Origin: Corynebacterium kroppenstedtii DSM 44385 | GTDB taxonomy: Bacteria > Actinomycetota > Actinomycetes > Mycobacteriales > Mycobacteriaceae | Direction of reading: 5' to 3' | DNA length: 64,000 nucleotides | NCBI RefSeq assembly: GCF_000023145.1 | Contig: NC_012704.1 | Coordinates: forward strand, 1,922,001 to 1,986,000 | Shown: positions 8,612 through 17,992 of the stretch, in pieces | Numbering within the stretch: position 1 is the first letter of the stretch | Layout: each line of letters opens with the position of its first letter | The notes under the pieces: model-generated | Database searches by the model: none | Seen by the model: only the letters and a program-made list of their open reading frames with translations | What the model was told of the DNA's origin: nothing | Program-made: the position numbers and the translations under genes

Positions 8612-10324
8612 TTACTTCTCGCTATTCTTCTTCAGCTGTTCAAGTAAGGATGCGACGGTGACGTTTTGGCTTGAGTCTCCGTTGTCTGCCCGACGCCGAC
8701 GACCGCCCGAGGATGAATCCTGCGGCCCTTCGTGACGGCCTCTCGGGTCGGGGGTGTTCGACGAACTTGCCGACGAGCTATAATTCAGGCTCTCCGTGAA
8801 CATGCCCTTGTGCGGAGAGCGGCCACTGGCTTGGCTACCGGATGCAGGTGCGGATCCTAAGCTGGGTGATTGCGCCCGGAAACCGCCCGTGGTTGGGGCG
8901 TGGGTTCGGTCATAGGACGGTGCCGAGGAGCGGCCCGAACCGAACGCAGCGAAAGAACCTGTATCGGGATCTGTGTTCCGACGAGATCCGCCCGTGGTGC
9001 TGCTGCTTTGTGTGGTGCTTCGGCTCGGCGTGGAATTGCCGTTCGGGTTAGGTCCGCGATGAGAACCGACATATGGCGTCGATTCCGTTCGAGACGACTG
9101 TGGCTGCGACGATCCGGATGCAGGCTGGGCCGAGGATGTTGGCGACGATCCAGCGCCGAATACAAAGAATTGCGAGTTGTCACGGTCTGCGCCGCGGTAC
9201 ACCGCGCTCCCCTGCGGCGCGCTCGACCGCTGGTTGTTCTGGGCCGCACGGTCAAACTGCTGTTGGGTTGCCTGCCGCGTGGGCTGCTGTTGAGCCTGCT
9301 GTTGTTGCTGCGGCCGAGACTGCTGGGTCCGCTGTTGTGAAGGCTGAGATGCCCGCTGCTGCGATGCACCGTACCCGGTCGACCGCTGCTGAGCCTGTGG
9401 GTTCGATTTCTTCTCCACAGAAGGCAACACCGTGGTTTGATCCGCAGAGTATCCCGAGTCTGAACGGCGCGATGGCTGAGCAGTCCACTTCACTGCATTA
9501 AATGAACCCGTGCGCAAGGAATTATCACCCTGCTGCGTGGAGGTCGAATCGGCAGCGCGTGATCCAGACGAGGACTGGTTCGCCCGTCCCGGCTGGCCGG
9601 CCGCCGTGTTCCCAGCACCCGATGTCTTCCTTGCACCCTGCGTTTGCCCAGCTCCACCACGGTTCTGCCCACGCTTACCCGATGGTGCGTGTGACGACGC
9701 CGGCACAGATGACGTCCGGGACGTCGACCCACTCGTGCGCGCTTCCGTCGTCGATGATGAATCTTTGCTGTCGCGTTCCAATTCCAGGATGCGCTGCGCC
9801 TCGGCCTTGAGGGCGGTACGCTCGGTGTCCAGATCGGTACCCATCATGGCGGACAGGTTTTCCCGAAGCACGGTGAGTTCCGCGCGAATATCGGCCAGCG
9901 TGTTCTGCTCTTGTTCCTGCAGCGAGTCGTAGTAGTTCTGCTCCAGGATGAGTTCTTGCTCGCGGTGAGTGGCCAGTTCCCGCTCGAGCTCCGCTTGGTG
10001 CAGGCGCTCAAGGTTGTCGGTGTCCCGCTGCTGGTTATCCACCTGTTTCCGCAGCCGTGCTACAGCAATACACCCGACAATGGCGGCCCAGAGGGCACAC
10101 AGAACAGCGATTTTTGTCCATGTTTCGCTGTCCGTAAAGAGCATAAGGATCGTCGCAACAACGGCAAAGACCAGCATGACGACGATGGCTGCGAAGGAAA
10201 ACTTGCCGCTACCACCTGTGTTGGCGGGCGGGTAATCGTCGCGATAGTCAGGCGACTGGTCATCATAGTGTCCCTGGTTGTTGGAGCTGTCGTAACCATC
10301 GTGGGATTGCTGTGGGCCGGTCAT
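8612..10324 (-). CDS. DUF6779-type membrane protein with coiled coil and long low-complexity tail
   Basis: About 570 residues. A short Asn/Asp/Gln-rich cytoplasmic N terminus leads to two adjacent membrane helices (FAAIVVMLVFAVVATILML and IAVLCALWAAIVGCIAVA). A charged coiled coil of roughly 100 residues follows (RQLHQAELERELATHREQ-type heptads), then about 370 residues rich in Ser, Gln, Gly and Arg with several poly-Gln runs. No enzymatic motif is present. The family is found behind folK/DUF3180 in corynebacteria and has no known function. I place the start at ATG 10324 because it overlaps the DUF3180 stop as ATGA; a GTG at 10333 is possible. A scaffold or cell-envelope role is only a guess. 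Confidence 0.8.
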   Translation of the reverse strand: MTGPQQSHDGYDSSNNQGHYDDQSPDYRDDYPPANTGGSGKFSFAAIVVMLVFAVVATILMLFTDSETWTKIAVLCALWAAIVGCIAVARLRKQVDNQQRDTDNLERLHQAELERELATHREQELILEQNYYDSLQEQEQNTLADIRAELTVLRENLSAMMGTDLDTERTALKAEAQRILELERDSKDSSSTTEARTSGSTSRTSSVPASSHAPSGKRGQNRGGAGQTQGARKTSGAGNTAAGQPGRANQSSSGSRAADSTSTQQGDNSLRTGSFNAVKWTAQPSRRSDSGYSADQTTVLPSVEKKSNPQAQQRSTGYGASQQRASQPSQQRTQQSRPQQQQQAQQQPTRQATQQQFDRAAQNNQRSSAPQGSAVYRGADRDNSQFFVFGAGSSPTSSAQPASGSSQPQSSRTESTPYVGSHRGPNPNGNSTPSRSTTQSSSTTGGSRRNTDPDTGSFAAFGSGRSSAPSYDRTHAPTTGGFRAQSPSLGSAPASGSQASGRSPHKGMFTESLNYSSSASSSNTPDPRGRHEGPQDSSSGGRRRRADNGDSSQNVTVASLLEQLKKNSEK

Positions 10325-10809
10325 GAACTCCACACTACATTGCTAGACTGCGTATCTTCATCGTTTGGTGGGGGTGCCCCGCAACAACGCTCCAGCCATA
10401 AACCCGATGCGGCAACGAGAATGGCGGCAATTAGTCCGACGACGACGGCGGGCGTGTCCTCCCGGGCGGCGATCAGCCGGCTGTAATTGATCCACAGGTA
10501 GAGGGCGATACCCGCGTACGATCCTGCGCAAATGGACCCAAACCACGCTGTGGACGTTCCCATGACGAAGCATCGGGCAATGGTGAGCGGATGTATTTGT
10601 GATCGATCTTGCCCGACTTCGTTATCGGCGATCCGCTTTCTGATGATGAAACCCGCGATAGTGCAGATGACTGCGAGCACGATCAGGATGACCGGGAGCG
10701 TCAGATTGAACCCCGGGATGGAGCCATAAAAGCGCCAGATCAGCATGAATGCGCCGAACCCGACGATGAGGGCGGTGGCCACAAGGTAGGTGGGTTTGGT
10801 GGAGGTCAT
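10321..10809 (-). CDS. DUF3180 family membrane protein
   Basis: 162 residues with four predicted membrane helices in two pairs: about 8-28 and 38-56, then 88-108 and 120-140. A charged loop RKRIADNEVGQDRSQIHPL lies between the pairs. The conserved START-like TSTKPTYLVA and the HPLTIARCFVMGT stretch match the actinobacterial DUF3180 family, which almost always follows folK. It overlaps both neighbours by 4 bp (ATGA), so it is translationally coupled to folBK and to the DUF6779 gene. Function is unknown. Confidence 0.85.
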   Translation of the reverse strand: MTSTKPTYLVATALIVGFGAFMLIWRFYGSIPGFNLTLPVILIVLAVICTIAGFIIRKRIADNEVGQDRSQIHPLTIARCFVMGTSTAWFGSICAGSYAGIALYLWINYSRLIAAREDTPAVVVGLIAAILVAASGLWLERCCGAPPPNDEDTQSSNVVWSS

Positions 10810-11675
10810 TGCGGTTTCACCTCTCCTACCTCGCGGGAATCCAGGTTATCCAACAGGGATGCAATACTCTGCCGCCCTAACCGAGCATGGGGTTCCACTT
10901 CCAACCACGGCTTGAGCACGAAGGCACGTTGGTGTGCCCACGGGTGTGGAAGGGTGAGGTCGTCCGTGTCGTAGTGTTCTTCGGAGCCGTTGTTAATGCT
11001 GGTGATGAGGTCGATATCGAGGGTCCTGGGCCCCCAATGAACCTCGCGCGTGCGGTGCGCGTCGCGTTCGAGTTCGTGCGCGTCGTCGAGAATATCGTGG
11101 GGTGTTTTCATGGTTTCGACGACGGCGACGGAGTTCATGAAGTCGGCCTGCTCGACGCCGCCCCAGGCTGGTGTCGCGTACAGCGAGGACGTGGCGATAA
11201 CGCGGTAGTCCGCGCTGGTCTCAAACCAGTGCATGGCACGTTCTACCCGTTGGCCTGGGGTGATCCCGTCGGCAGTGATGTTGGAGCCGAGGGAAAGCAC
11301 CACGTGGCGTAGGTCTTTTCGGCTTCGACGTGCGACGACGGCGACGTCCGCGAACGGGTGCGGGATGGGCGCGTCGGGTTTGTGAATGGTGACTTCGATG
11401 GCGTGGACGCGGTTGTTGAGGATGAGGGTGTCGGCGATCTCGCTGGCGACGGTTTCGATGAGGTCGCGGCTGGGCCCGCCGACAGTGGCGTGAATGAGGT
11501 CGGCGATGTCGGCGTAACTGATCGTGTGCATGAGGTCGTCGGTGGCGGCGGCCTGTCGGAAGTCGGTCCACACTGTGACGTCGGTGAGAAACCACTGGCC
11601 ATCGCGTTTTTCGTGCGGGAATACCCCGTGGTGTCCATATACCTCGACGCCTGTGAGTTCTATTCGGTCAGCCAC
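10806..11675 (-). CDS. folBK: Bifunctional dihydroneopterin aldolase / HPPK (FolB-FolK fusion)
   Basis: Two consecutive folate-pathway steps in one 289-residue chain. Residues 1-118 are FolB: the YGHHGVFPHEKRDGQ start, SYADIADLI, and the ETVASEIADTLI helix that carries the conserved Glu. Residues from about 126 are FolK: VVLSLGSNI start, SSLYATPAWGG, FMNSVAVVET, then WGPRTLDIDLI (catalytic Asp pair) and LPHPWAHQRAFVL. No stop or start lies between the halves, so this is a true fusion; in M. tuberculosis they are separate neighbouring genes. It overlaps folP by 8 bp upstream and DUF3180 by 4 bp downstream. Confidence 0.95.
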   Translation of the reverse strand: MADRIELTGVEVYGHHGVFPHEKRDGQWFLTDVTVWTDFRQAAATDDLMHTISYADIADLIHATVGGPSRDLIETVASEIADTLILNNRVHAIEVTIHKPDAPIPHPFADVAVVARRSRKDLRHVVLSLGSNITADGITPGQRVERAMHWFETSADYRVIATSSLYATPAWGGVEQADFMNSVAVVETMKTPHDILDDAHELERDAHRTREVHWGPRTLDIDLITSINNGSEEHYDTDDLTLPHPWAHQRAFVLKPWLEVEPHARLGRQSIASLLDNLDSREVGEVKPQ

Positions 11676-12573
11676 GTCGTGCTCTCCATCCTTGGGGTAC
11701 GTCGGGTCCGTGGGCGGTGGCCCAGGCGTGGGCGACTTTGACGGCGTCCACGTTGGGGCGCACGTTGTGTACGCGGACGGCCCATGCCCCGTGGCTGGCG
11801 GCCAGTGCGCTGACGGCTGCGGTGGCTGCGTCGGCGTCGGCGGGAGCCGTGGGTATGCCGTCGGATCCGGCGATGAGGCTGGTCAGGAAACGTTTTCGGG
11901 AAACTCCGATGAGCACAGGGTATCCGAGCTCGGTGAGTTGGTCGAGGCCGTGCAACAGCGACCAGTTGCCGAGCGCCGATTTGGCGAACCCAATTCCGGG
12001 GTCGATGATGATTTTTCCCTTGTCGACGCCGTGCTCGCTGGCATACGTGGCGCGGTGGCGGAGGAACTCTACGACGCGGCGGACGAACTGCGGGCCGTGG
12101 TCGGCGCCCTGGTTGGCTCCTGCTGCGCCGTGAGAGTCGGCGTCGCCGAAGCGGTCGGTTTCCCAGTGCATGAGGCACAGGTAGGCGCCGGTGTCCGCAG
12201 CAACTCGGATCATGTCTGGGTCGGCTAGCCCTCCGGATACGTCGTTGATGAGCGTCGCCCCTGCTTGGACGGCTTGTCGAGCGACGGTGGCGCGCATGGT
12301 GTCGACGGAGAGCATGACGTCGTCGTTCGCGAGGGCTTCGACGACGGGGATCACGCGCTGGAGTTCGGTCTGTTCGGTGACACGGACGGCCCCGGGGCGG
12401 GTGGATTCGCCGCCGATGTCGATGATGGTGGCTCCGTCGCGGATCATGTCGCGGGCGTGGGTGACGGCGATGTCGGGGCGTGTGAGGTCGGTGGGAAGCC
12501 ATTGGCCGCCGTCGGAGAAGGAGTCGTCGGTGATGTTAAGGACACCCATCACGTGTGTGCGCGGTGCATCCAT
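11668..12573 (-). CDS. folP: Dihydropteroate synthase
   Basis: Joins p-aminobenzoate to dihydropterin pyrophosphate; target of sulfonamides. TIM-barrel signatures are all present: VMGVLNITDDSFSDGG, DIGGESTRPGA, SVDTMRATVA, INDVSGG, DPGIGFAK and GVSRKRFL. I start it at ATG 12573 (301 residues). The open frame runs up to 12762, but that would overlap folE by 130 bp and adds an unrelated Pro/Arg-rich leader; GGAAGGAG lies upstream of 12573. The next gene, folBK, begins 8 bp before the folP stop. Confidence 0.95.
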   Translation of the reverse strand: MDAPRTHVMGVLNITDDSFSDGGQWLPTDLTRPDIAVTHARDMIRDGATIIDIGGESTRPGAVRVTEQTELQRVIPVVEALANDDVMLSVDTMRATVARQAVQAGATLINDVSGGLADPDMIRVAADTGAYLCLMHWETDRFGDADSHGAAGANQGADHGPQFVRRVVEFLRHRATYASEHGVDKGKIIIDPGIGFAKSALGNWSLLHGLDQLTELGYPVLIGVSRKRFLTSLIAGSDGIPTAPADADAATAAVSALAASHGAWAVRVHNVRPNVDAVKVAHAWATAHGPDVPQGWRARRG

Positions 12574-12631
12574 GGTGTTTGTTATGGCTCCTTCCGCCTG
12601 TTGTGGTGCGTGTGCTCCGACGCTGACGAGG

Positions 12632-13198
12632 TTATCCGCGGATGAGGCTGAGTACTTCGGCGCGGCTGGCGGGGTTTGTTTGGAACCCTCCACGAACCGC
12701 CGAGGTGGTGGTTGTCGCCCCCGGTTTGCGGATACCGCGCATGGCCATGCACAGGTGTTCACATTCGATGACGACGATGACCGCTTGCGGTTGCAGGCGG
12801 TTGACCATGGCGTCTGCGACCTGCTTAGTCAGGCGTTCTTGCACTTGTGGTCGTTTGGCGTAGAGGTCAACCAGCCGGGCCAGTTTGGAAAGCCCGGTGA
12901 CTTTCCCCGATTTCCCCGGGATGTACCCGATGTGCGCTTTCCCGTAGAACGGCACCAGATGGTGTTCACAGGTGGAGTACACGGGAATGTCCCGGACGAG
13001 CACGAGTTCGCGATGATCTTCGTTGAAAGTCTTGGTGAGAACTTCCGACGGGTCTTGGTGGAGGCCGGCGAAGATTTCTTCGTAGGCTCGTGCGACGCGC
13101 TCGGGGGTGTCAACGAGTCCTTCCCGATCGGGGTCTTCCCCCACGGCGATTAACAGGTCGCGGACGGCTGCCCGCGCCCGTTCATGGTCGACGGCCAT
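12632..13198 (-). CDS. folE: GTP cyclohydrolase I
   Basis: Opens the folate pathway by turning GTP into dihydroneopterin triphosphate. 188 residues. The zinc site is visible as CEHHLVPF together with ECEHLCM, and the GTP-binding stretch as [37 protein letters not shown] near the N terminus is the usual family start. ATG 13198 overlaps the ftsH stop as TAATG, so the gene is coupled to ftsH. With folP and folBK it supplies three consecutive folate-synthesis proteins from one transcript. Confidence 0.96.
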   Translation of the reverse strand: MAVDHERARAAVRDLLIAVGEDPDREGLVDTPERVARAYEEIFAGLHQDPSEVLTKTFNEDHRELVLVRDIPVYSTCEHHLVPFYGKAHIGYIPGKSGKVTGLSKLARLVDLYAKRPQVQERLTKQVADAMVNRLQPQAVIVVIECEHLCMAMRGIRKPGATTTTSAVRGGFQTNPASRAEVLSLIRG

Positions 13199-15918
13199 TA
13201 GTGGTCACCGTCTTCACGGCGGTTGCCTTGCTCGGACGAACCGTTGTGGTCGGACCATTTGTAGCCAGAGGCGTCGTGGTTGTGTCCACTTTCGCTCGAG
13301 TTCTGCTCCCCGGTGCTGTGGCGTCCATCGTCCCAGGGGTGGTCTGGGCGCTCATTCTCCGGGAATCGGAAACCGTGGAGCCCATTATCAGCGGGTTCAC
13401 TTGGTTGGCCGACGCCGTAGTTCTGCATTCCTGGGTGCTGACCCGGTTGCCCTGCTGTGGTGCCGCGGTTCTCGGCAGAGTGTCGAGCACCTGCCTGATG
13501 AGCACCAGAGGTCTGGGACTCACCTGATTCCGAGTACCGGGGGGCACGATCCGATGGTGGCCATCCCGGGGCAGTCCATCCGGCGGGGGGTGGGGTTCCA
13601 CCGTAGACGGGTGTTCCGTCGTCATTGGTGGAGCCCGGTGTCTGCTGGTTTGTTGGCGTTCCGGCTGGGTAGCTTCCGTAATTCGACGATCCATTATTGC
13701 GAGGTATGACCGTCGTTTGGCCTTCATATCCAGCGTTGGAGTTGCCATTCGCACCAGTCGTGGCATCGTTCGCCGACCAGCCTCGGGCGTCGGAGCCCTG
13801 CGCACCAGGCCCCTGCGCGCCAGGTCCCTGCTGCACCGATTCTTGTTGGCCAGCACCCCCTGTGTTATTAGTGCCACCAGCATTTACCGACTGAGCGTTC
13901 GCCTGGTTGGCAGCGGATTCGCGTTCACGCCGTGCCTGCCGGGAGGCCTCCAGAAAATCGTGCCGCTTGGGTGGCTCTTCGCCACGTTCGCGTGCTAATT
14001 CCACAGGGGTCTTGACGGGATCTTTGTCATCCTTGGGGTGGAGGACGTCTTCGTTAGTGAAGATTTCCAGCCGCTCGCGCGGTTTCACATTCGTAAAGAT
14101 GGCTTCGAGGTCGGGGCGCCGCAGAGTCTCTTTCTCCAGCAGCTTCTGTGCCAAGAGGTCGAAGGTTTCGCGGTTCTCTTTCAGAATCGCGTAGGCCTCG
14201 TCGTGGGCTTTCTCAATGAGGTAGCGCACCTGTTTGTCAATGGTTGCCGCGACATCGTCGGAGTACTCCAGCTTTCCGCCACTTCCCCGCCCGGAGAACG
14301 GGTCGCCCTGTTCCTCACCGTATTTCACGGCTCCAAGGTCGGGGCTCATGCCATATTCGGTCACCATGGCACGGGCGATTTTCGTGGCCTGCTCGATATC
14401 CGCGGAGGCCCCCGTCGTCGGGTTACCGAAAATGAGCTCTTCACCGGACCTGCCGCCCATGGCGAAAACTAACCGCGCGAAAAGCTCTGCTCGGTTATAC
14501 ATTTCCTTGTCGTCTTCGCTGGCGGTCATGGCATGGCCACCTGTGCGCCCGCGGGCCAGAATGGTCACCTTGTACACTCGTTCGATGTCTTTCATCGCCC
14601 ATGCGGCAAGCGTGTGCCCACCTTCGTGATAGGCGGTGACTTTCTTCTCGTGCTCGGAGATGATCTTCGAGCTTCGACGCGGCCCACCGACAACACGGTC
14701 GGTCGCTTCTTCGAGTGCGTCGGCGGTGATGATGTTGCCGTTCACACGCGCGGTGAGCAGTGCTGCCTCGTTGAGCACGTTGGCCAGGTCCGCACCGGAC
14801 ATACCGGCGGTTCGCTTAGCCAACGAGTTGAGGTCCACGTCCGGCCCCAATGGCTTGTTCTTGGCGTGAACACGAAGAATCTGCTCACGGCCTGCAAGAT
14901 CAGGGTTCGTCACCGGAATCTGTCGGTCAAAACGCCCCGGGCGCAGCAACGCGGGATCCAGAATGTCCGGCCGGTTCGTTGCAGCAATCAGGATGACGCC
15001 TTGGCGGTCACCGAAGCCATCCATTTCGACCAGCAACTGGTTCAGGGTCTGCTCGCGCTCGTCGTGGCCACCGCCCATTCCCGAGCCGCGCTGACGCCCG
15101 ACGGCGTCGATCTCGTCGATAAAGATAATGCATGGCGAGTTTTCTTTGGCCTGGGTAAACAGGTCACGAACGCGGGATGCACCCACACCGACGAACATTT
15201 CGACGAAGTCTGAACCAGAGATGGAATAGAAAGGTACGCCGGCTTCACCTGCGACTGCGCGCGCCAGCAGGGTTTTACCGGTACCGGGAGGTCCGTAAAG
15301 CAGAACGCCGCGCGGGATTTTCGCACCGAGCCGCTCATACCGTTCCGGCCCTTGGAGGAAGTCACGGATTTCGGTGAGCTCCTCGACGGCTTCTTCTTCA
15401 CCGGCGACGTCGCCGAAGTTGGTTTTCGGCATGTCTTTGGTCAGTTCTTTAGCCTTGGATTTACCGAAGCCGAACATGCCGCCCATGCCGGATCCACCCT
15501 GCATGCGGGAGAAGAAGAACATGATCAGCAGGAAGAAGAGGATCATGGGGCCGAGGACGGCGAACATCTGGCCCAGCCATGAATCCTGCGTCACCTTGGT
15601 TGTGTAGCTCTCAGGATTGGATTTCTGAACCGCGTCGAAAACCTGATCCGACGTCCTGGCCGGGTATTTCGCTATGACTTTGTCGACGTCCTTGTGGTCG
15701 CCTTCGTCAATTTTCTTCTTCAGGTCTAGCTGGAGCTGTTGCTCCCTGTCATTAATCTGGGCTTTTTTGACGTTGCCGTCTTTGAGCTGCTTCAGGGCGA
15801 CGGAGGTATCGACATCTTGATACCCGCGCGTCGAGCTAGAGAACACCGAGAAAGCGAAAATCCCGAGCATGATGATAGCGATGACCGTCGCTATGCGCAT
15901 GACTTTCTTGCGGTCCAT
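13198..15918 (-). CDS. ftsH: ATP-dependent zinc metalloprotease FtsH
   Basis: Membrane-anchored AAA+ protease that extracts and degrades membrane and damaged proteins. About 906 residues. Two membrane helices (6-26 and about 118-138) enclose a periplasmic-side domain. Then come Walker A GPPGTGKT, Walker [11 protein letters not shown], the second region of homology [20 protein letters not shown] and the zinc motif HEGGH. The protease domain ends near residue 640. The last 260 residues are Gly/Asn/Ser/Gln-rich and disordered-looking, much longer than in E. coli. I use ATG 15918 because [15 protein letters not shown] matches the family start; ATG 15930 adds four residues. First gene of the folate run. 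Confidence 0.97.
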   Translation of the reverse strand: MDRKKVMRIATVIAIIMLGIFAFSVFSSSTRGYQDVDTSVALKQLKDGNVKKAQINDREQQLQLDLKKKIDEGDHKDVDKVIAKYPARTSDQVFDAVQKSNPESYTTKVTQDSWLGQMFAVLGPMILFFLLIMFFFSRMQGGSGMGGMFGFGKSKAKELTKDMPKTNFGDVAGEEEAVEELTEIRDFLQGPERYERLGAKIPRGVLLYGPPGTGKTLLARAVAGEAGVPFYSISGSDFVEMFVGVGASRVRDLFTQAKENSPCIIFIDEIDAVGRQRGSGMGGGHDEREQTLNQLLVEMDGFGDRQGVILIAATNRPDILDPALLRPGRFDRQIPVTNPDLAGREQILRVHAKNKPLGPDVDLNSLAKRTAGMSGADLANVLNEAALLTARVNGNIITADALEEATDRVVGGPRRSSKIISEHEKKVTAYHEGGHTLAAWAMKDIERVYKVTILARGRTGGHAMTASEDDKEMYNRAELFARLVFAMGGRSGEELIFGNPTTGASADIEQATKIARAMVTEYGMSPDLGAVKYGEEQGDPFSGRGSGGKLEYSDDVAATIDKQVRYLIEKAHDEAYAILKENRETFDLLAQKLLEKETLRRPDLEAIFTNVKPRERLEIFTNEDVLHPKDDKDPVKTPVELARERGEEPPKRHDFLEASRQARRERESAANQANAQSVNAGGTNNTGGAGQQESVQQGPGAQGPGAQGSDARGWSANDATTGANGNSNAGYEGQTTVIPRNNGSSNYGSYPAGTPTNQQTPGSTNDDGTPVYGGTPPPAGWTAPGWPPSDRAPRYSESGESQTSGAHQAGARHSAENRGTTAGQPGQHPGMQNYGVGQPSEPADNGLHGFRFPENERPDHPWDDGRHSTGEQNSSESGHNHDASGYKWSDHNGSSEQGNRREDGDH

Positions 15919-16145
15919 GGAACCTCTCATTGGGAAAAATATGAATACCTGTCGTCGCAGGTACGGTGGCGATTGCTACCAGGGTAGTCGAACCCTAGGA
16001 CACGTCGGCCAGACAGGCGTTCGCTGTGCGCGAACAGTGCGAATTCGTCCGCCGCTTGCCCGTTCTGACCTCAACGTCCTCCGGGTTACGCGTCCTCCGG
16101 CGTCGGCATCGTCGTGTTCAGTTGTCCTTGTTTGTTTGTCCTGAG

Positions 16146-16733
16146 CTATTTTTCGTAGACCTGGGGTTTCAACGTCCCTACCCACGGGATGTCACGATAG
16201 CGCTCGGCATAATCCAACCCATATCCGACGACGAACTCGTTGGGGATATCAAACCCGACGTCGAAGAGATCAATGTCCACTTTGATGGCCTCGGGCTTGC
16301 GGAGGAGCGTCACAATCCGCAGCGAGTTAGGCTTCCGGCTCTTCAAGTTCTTGATGAGCCAGTGCAACGTCAAACCGGAGTCAATGACGTCCTCAATAAT
16401 GACGACGTTGCGCCCGTGGATATCACGGTCGAGGTCTTTCAGAATGCGCACGACGCCCGACGAGCTGGTGGCATTGCCGTAGGACGAGACGGCCATGAAC
16501 TCTAGCTGAGTCGGGATGCTCATCTGCCGGGAAATGTCGGTGATGAAGTACACCGCGCCTTTGAGCACACACACCAGGATGAGGTCGTCGTCCTCATCGG
16601 CGTAGGTTTCGGAGAGGCGATCGGCCATCTCTGCGATGCGGTTATGGAGTTGCTCTTCGGTGATGAGGACGTGGTCAACATCGTCGCCATAGCCGTGTTC
16701 GGGGACGGGGACGGGTTGATGGGATTGCATCAT
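16146..16733 (-). CDS. hpt: Hypoxanthine-guanine phosphoribosyltransferase
   Basis: Purine salvage: converts hypoxanthine or guanine plus PRPP to IMP or GMP. 195 residues. The PRPP-binding loop is [14 protein letters not shown], the flexible-loop region is [11 protein letters not shown], and the purine contact near the end is [15 protein letters not shown]. Two in-frame ATG codons (16733, 16730) are equally possible starts. It lies 88 bp behind tilS and 227 bp ahead of ftsH; the 15919-16145 gap shows no gene and should hold the ftsH promoter. Confidence 0.95.
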   Translation of the reverse strand: MMQSHQPVPVPEHGYGDDVDHVLITEEQLHNRIAEMADRLSETYADEDDDLILVCVLKGAVYFITDISRQMSIPTQLEFMAVSSYGNATSSSGVVRILKDLDRDIHGRNVVIIEDVIDSGLTLHWLIKNLKSRKPNSLRIVTLLRKPEAIKVDIDLFDVGFDIPNEFVVGYGLDYAERYRDIPWVGTLKPQVYEK

Positions 16734-16821
16734 TAGCTCTCGATCATGTGGCGTTGTTGTCTGTGTGGTCCGTAAATATATGGTCGCTTATAGGCGCCCG
16801 TCTGGCAATTTTCGCTGAACA

Positions 16822-17982
16822 CTAACGGTCACCCGTACCCTCCGCGGTCAGCTGTAGTTCATCGTGACGACGAACGACGAGCAAGCGTCCAGGCGGGGCG
16901 GGCGTGCGCGCCCAAGGAATGGCGACTCCCCCCTGCCCATGCCATTGCGTGGCCAGCGCATCGATCGCGGTCACGTGTGCCCTGGTCAGCGGCCCAGCGC
17001 GATGATGCAGCCACTGTTTAATAATTCTCCCGCGCAACGCTTGCGGTTGACGTAGGTACGTGGCGATGTCCAGCCCGCTGCTTTCGGGACTGCCGGAGTT
17101 ATCTACAGAGGAACCGTGGCACTCACACTCTTTGAGGGCGTCGGTGGCTCGTTGTGCCAGGTAGTCGTCGTCGGTGCGGGTCATGGCCGCGGTGGCAATG
17201 GCATTGTCGACGGTACCTTCCCCCAGGACAGAGCGAATCTGCGGAATAAGCTGCGTGCGGACCCGTGATCGGAGGTTATCCCCGGATGTGTTGGTGGGAT
17301 CGTGCCACGGTGTGATGCCTAGTTCGGCGCACGCTCCGATGGTGTTGTCTCGGCGGATCGAGAGCAGCGGGCGTCCGAGTGCTGTGGCTCCGGCGTCGAC
17401 GACGGGATGATGGAAGAGAACTGGTGGCATTCCTGCGATGCTTCCTAGGCCGGCACCTCGTGCCAGCCCAAGGAGTAGGGATTCTGCCTGGTCATCCCCG
17501 GTGTGTGCCACGAGGACGGGGAGACCACCACGCTCTTGCGCTACCTGGCCTAAGGCGCGGTAGCGTTCTTCTCTCGCAGCGGTTTCGGTTGCCTCGCGAG
17601 GGCTCACTTTTACCACCTGAGAGCTCGCCCCCAGGGCTTGGCACACGTTCGCAGCTCGCGTCGCGACGCCGGCTGAACCCGCTTGGAGTCCGTGATCGAT
17701 AACTACGGCGTGAACTCTCCAGCCTTGTTTGATTGCACAGCCCACTAAAGATAAGGAATCGGCCCCACCCGAACATCCGATGATGCATGAAAAGCTCAGT
17801 TCATCGGCCTCAGATTGCTCCGTCGCTGTCAGCCGGGAACTCCAAGTCGCGTGCCACGCTTCGAGTGCATGGCGGATGCGCAACACATGGGGCCCGGGTT
17901 TGGTTGAGGGTGGCGAATAAGACGGCGTGGGTTCGCCGGTGTGGTTCACGCTGCAGTTCGAGTTCATGATGGTATTCGTCAC
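16822..17982 (-). CDS. tilS: tRNA(Ile)-lysidine synthetase
   Basis: Modifies C34 of the AUA-reading tRNA-Ile to lysidine with ATP and lysine. An N-type ATP pyrophosphatase loop is plain (IIGCSGGADSLSLVG, about residue 69-83), as are AHTGDDQAESLLLGLARGAG and the LSIRRD region. The C-terminal half is the variable tRNA-binding part. 386 residues from GTG 17982, 10 bp after the dacB stop; the first 30 residues are not conserved, so a later start is possible. Order dacB-tilS-hpt-ftsH is the standard actinobacterial one. Confidence 0.93.
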   Translation of the reverse strand: MTNTIMNSNCSVNHTGEPTPSYSPPSTKPGPHVLRIRHALEAWHATWSSRLTATEQSEADELSFSCIIGCSGGADSLSLVGCAIKQGWRVHAVVIDHGLQAGSAGVATRAANVCQALGASSQVVKVSPREATETAAREERYRALGQVAQERGGLPVLVAHTGDDQAESLLLGLARGAGLGSIAGMPPVLFHHPVVDAGATALGRPLLSIRRDNTIGACAELGITPWHDPTNTSGDNLRSRVRTQLIPQIRSVLGEGTVDNAIATAAMTRTDDDYLAQRATDALKECECHGSSVDNSGSPESSGLDIATYLRQPQALRGRIIKQWLHHRAGPLTRAHVTAIDALATQWHGQGGVAIPWARTPAPPGRLLVVRRHDELQLTAEGTGDR

Positions 17983-17992
17983 GGCGCGTTCC

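Noticed and set aside
9250..9370. CRISPR- or microsatellite-like CTG/TTG repeats
   Set aside because: They are poly-Gln and Gln/Ser codons of the DUF6779 protein read on the opposite strand; no constant repeat with spacers.
12574..12762. Longer N terminus for FolP
   Set aside because: It would overlap folE by 130 bp and adds a Pro/Arg-rich sequence unlike the family; ATG 12573 fits better.
15960..16010. tRNA T-arm-like sequence on the minus strand (GGGTTCGACTACCC)
   Set aside because: No matching acceptor, D or anticodon arms are found around it; it lies in the ftsH upstream region.
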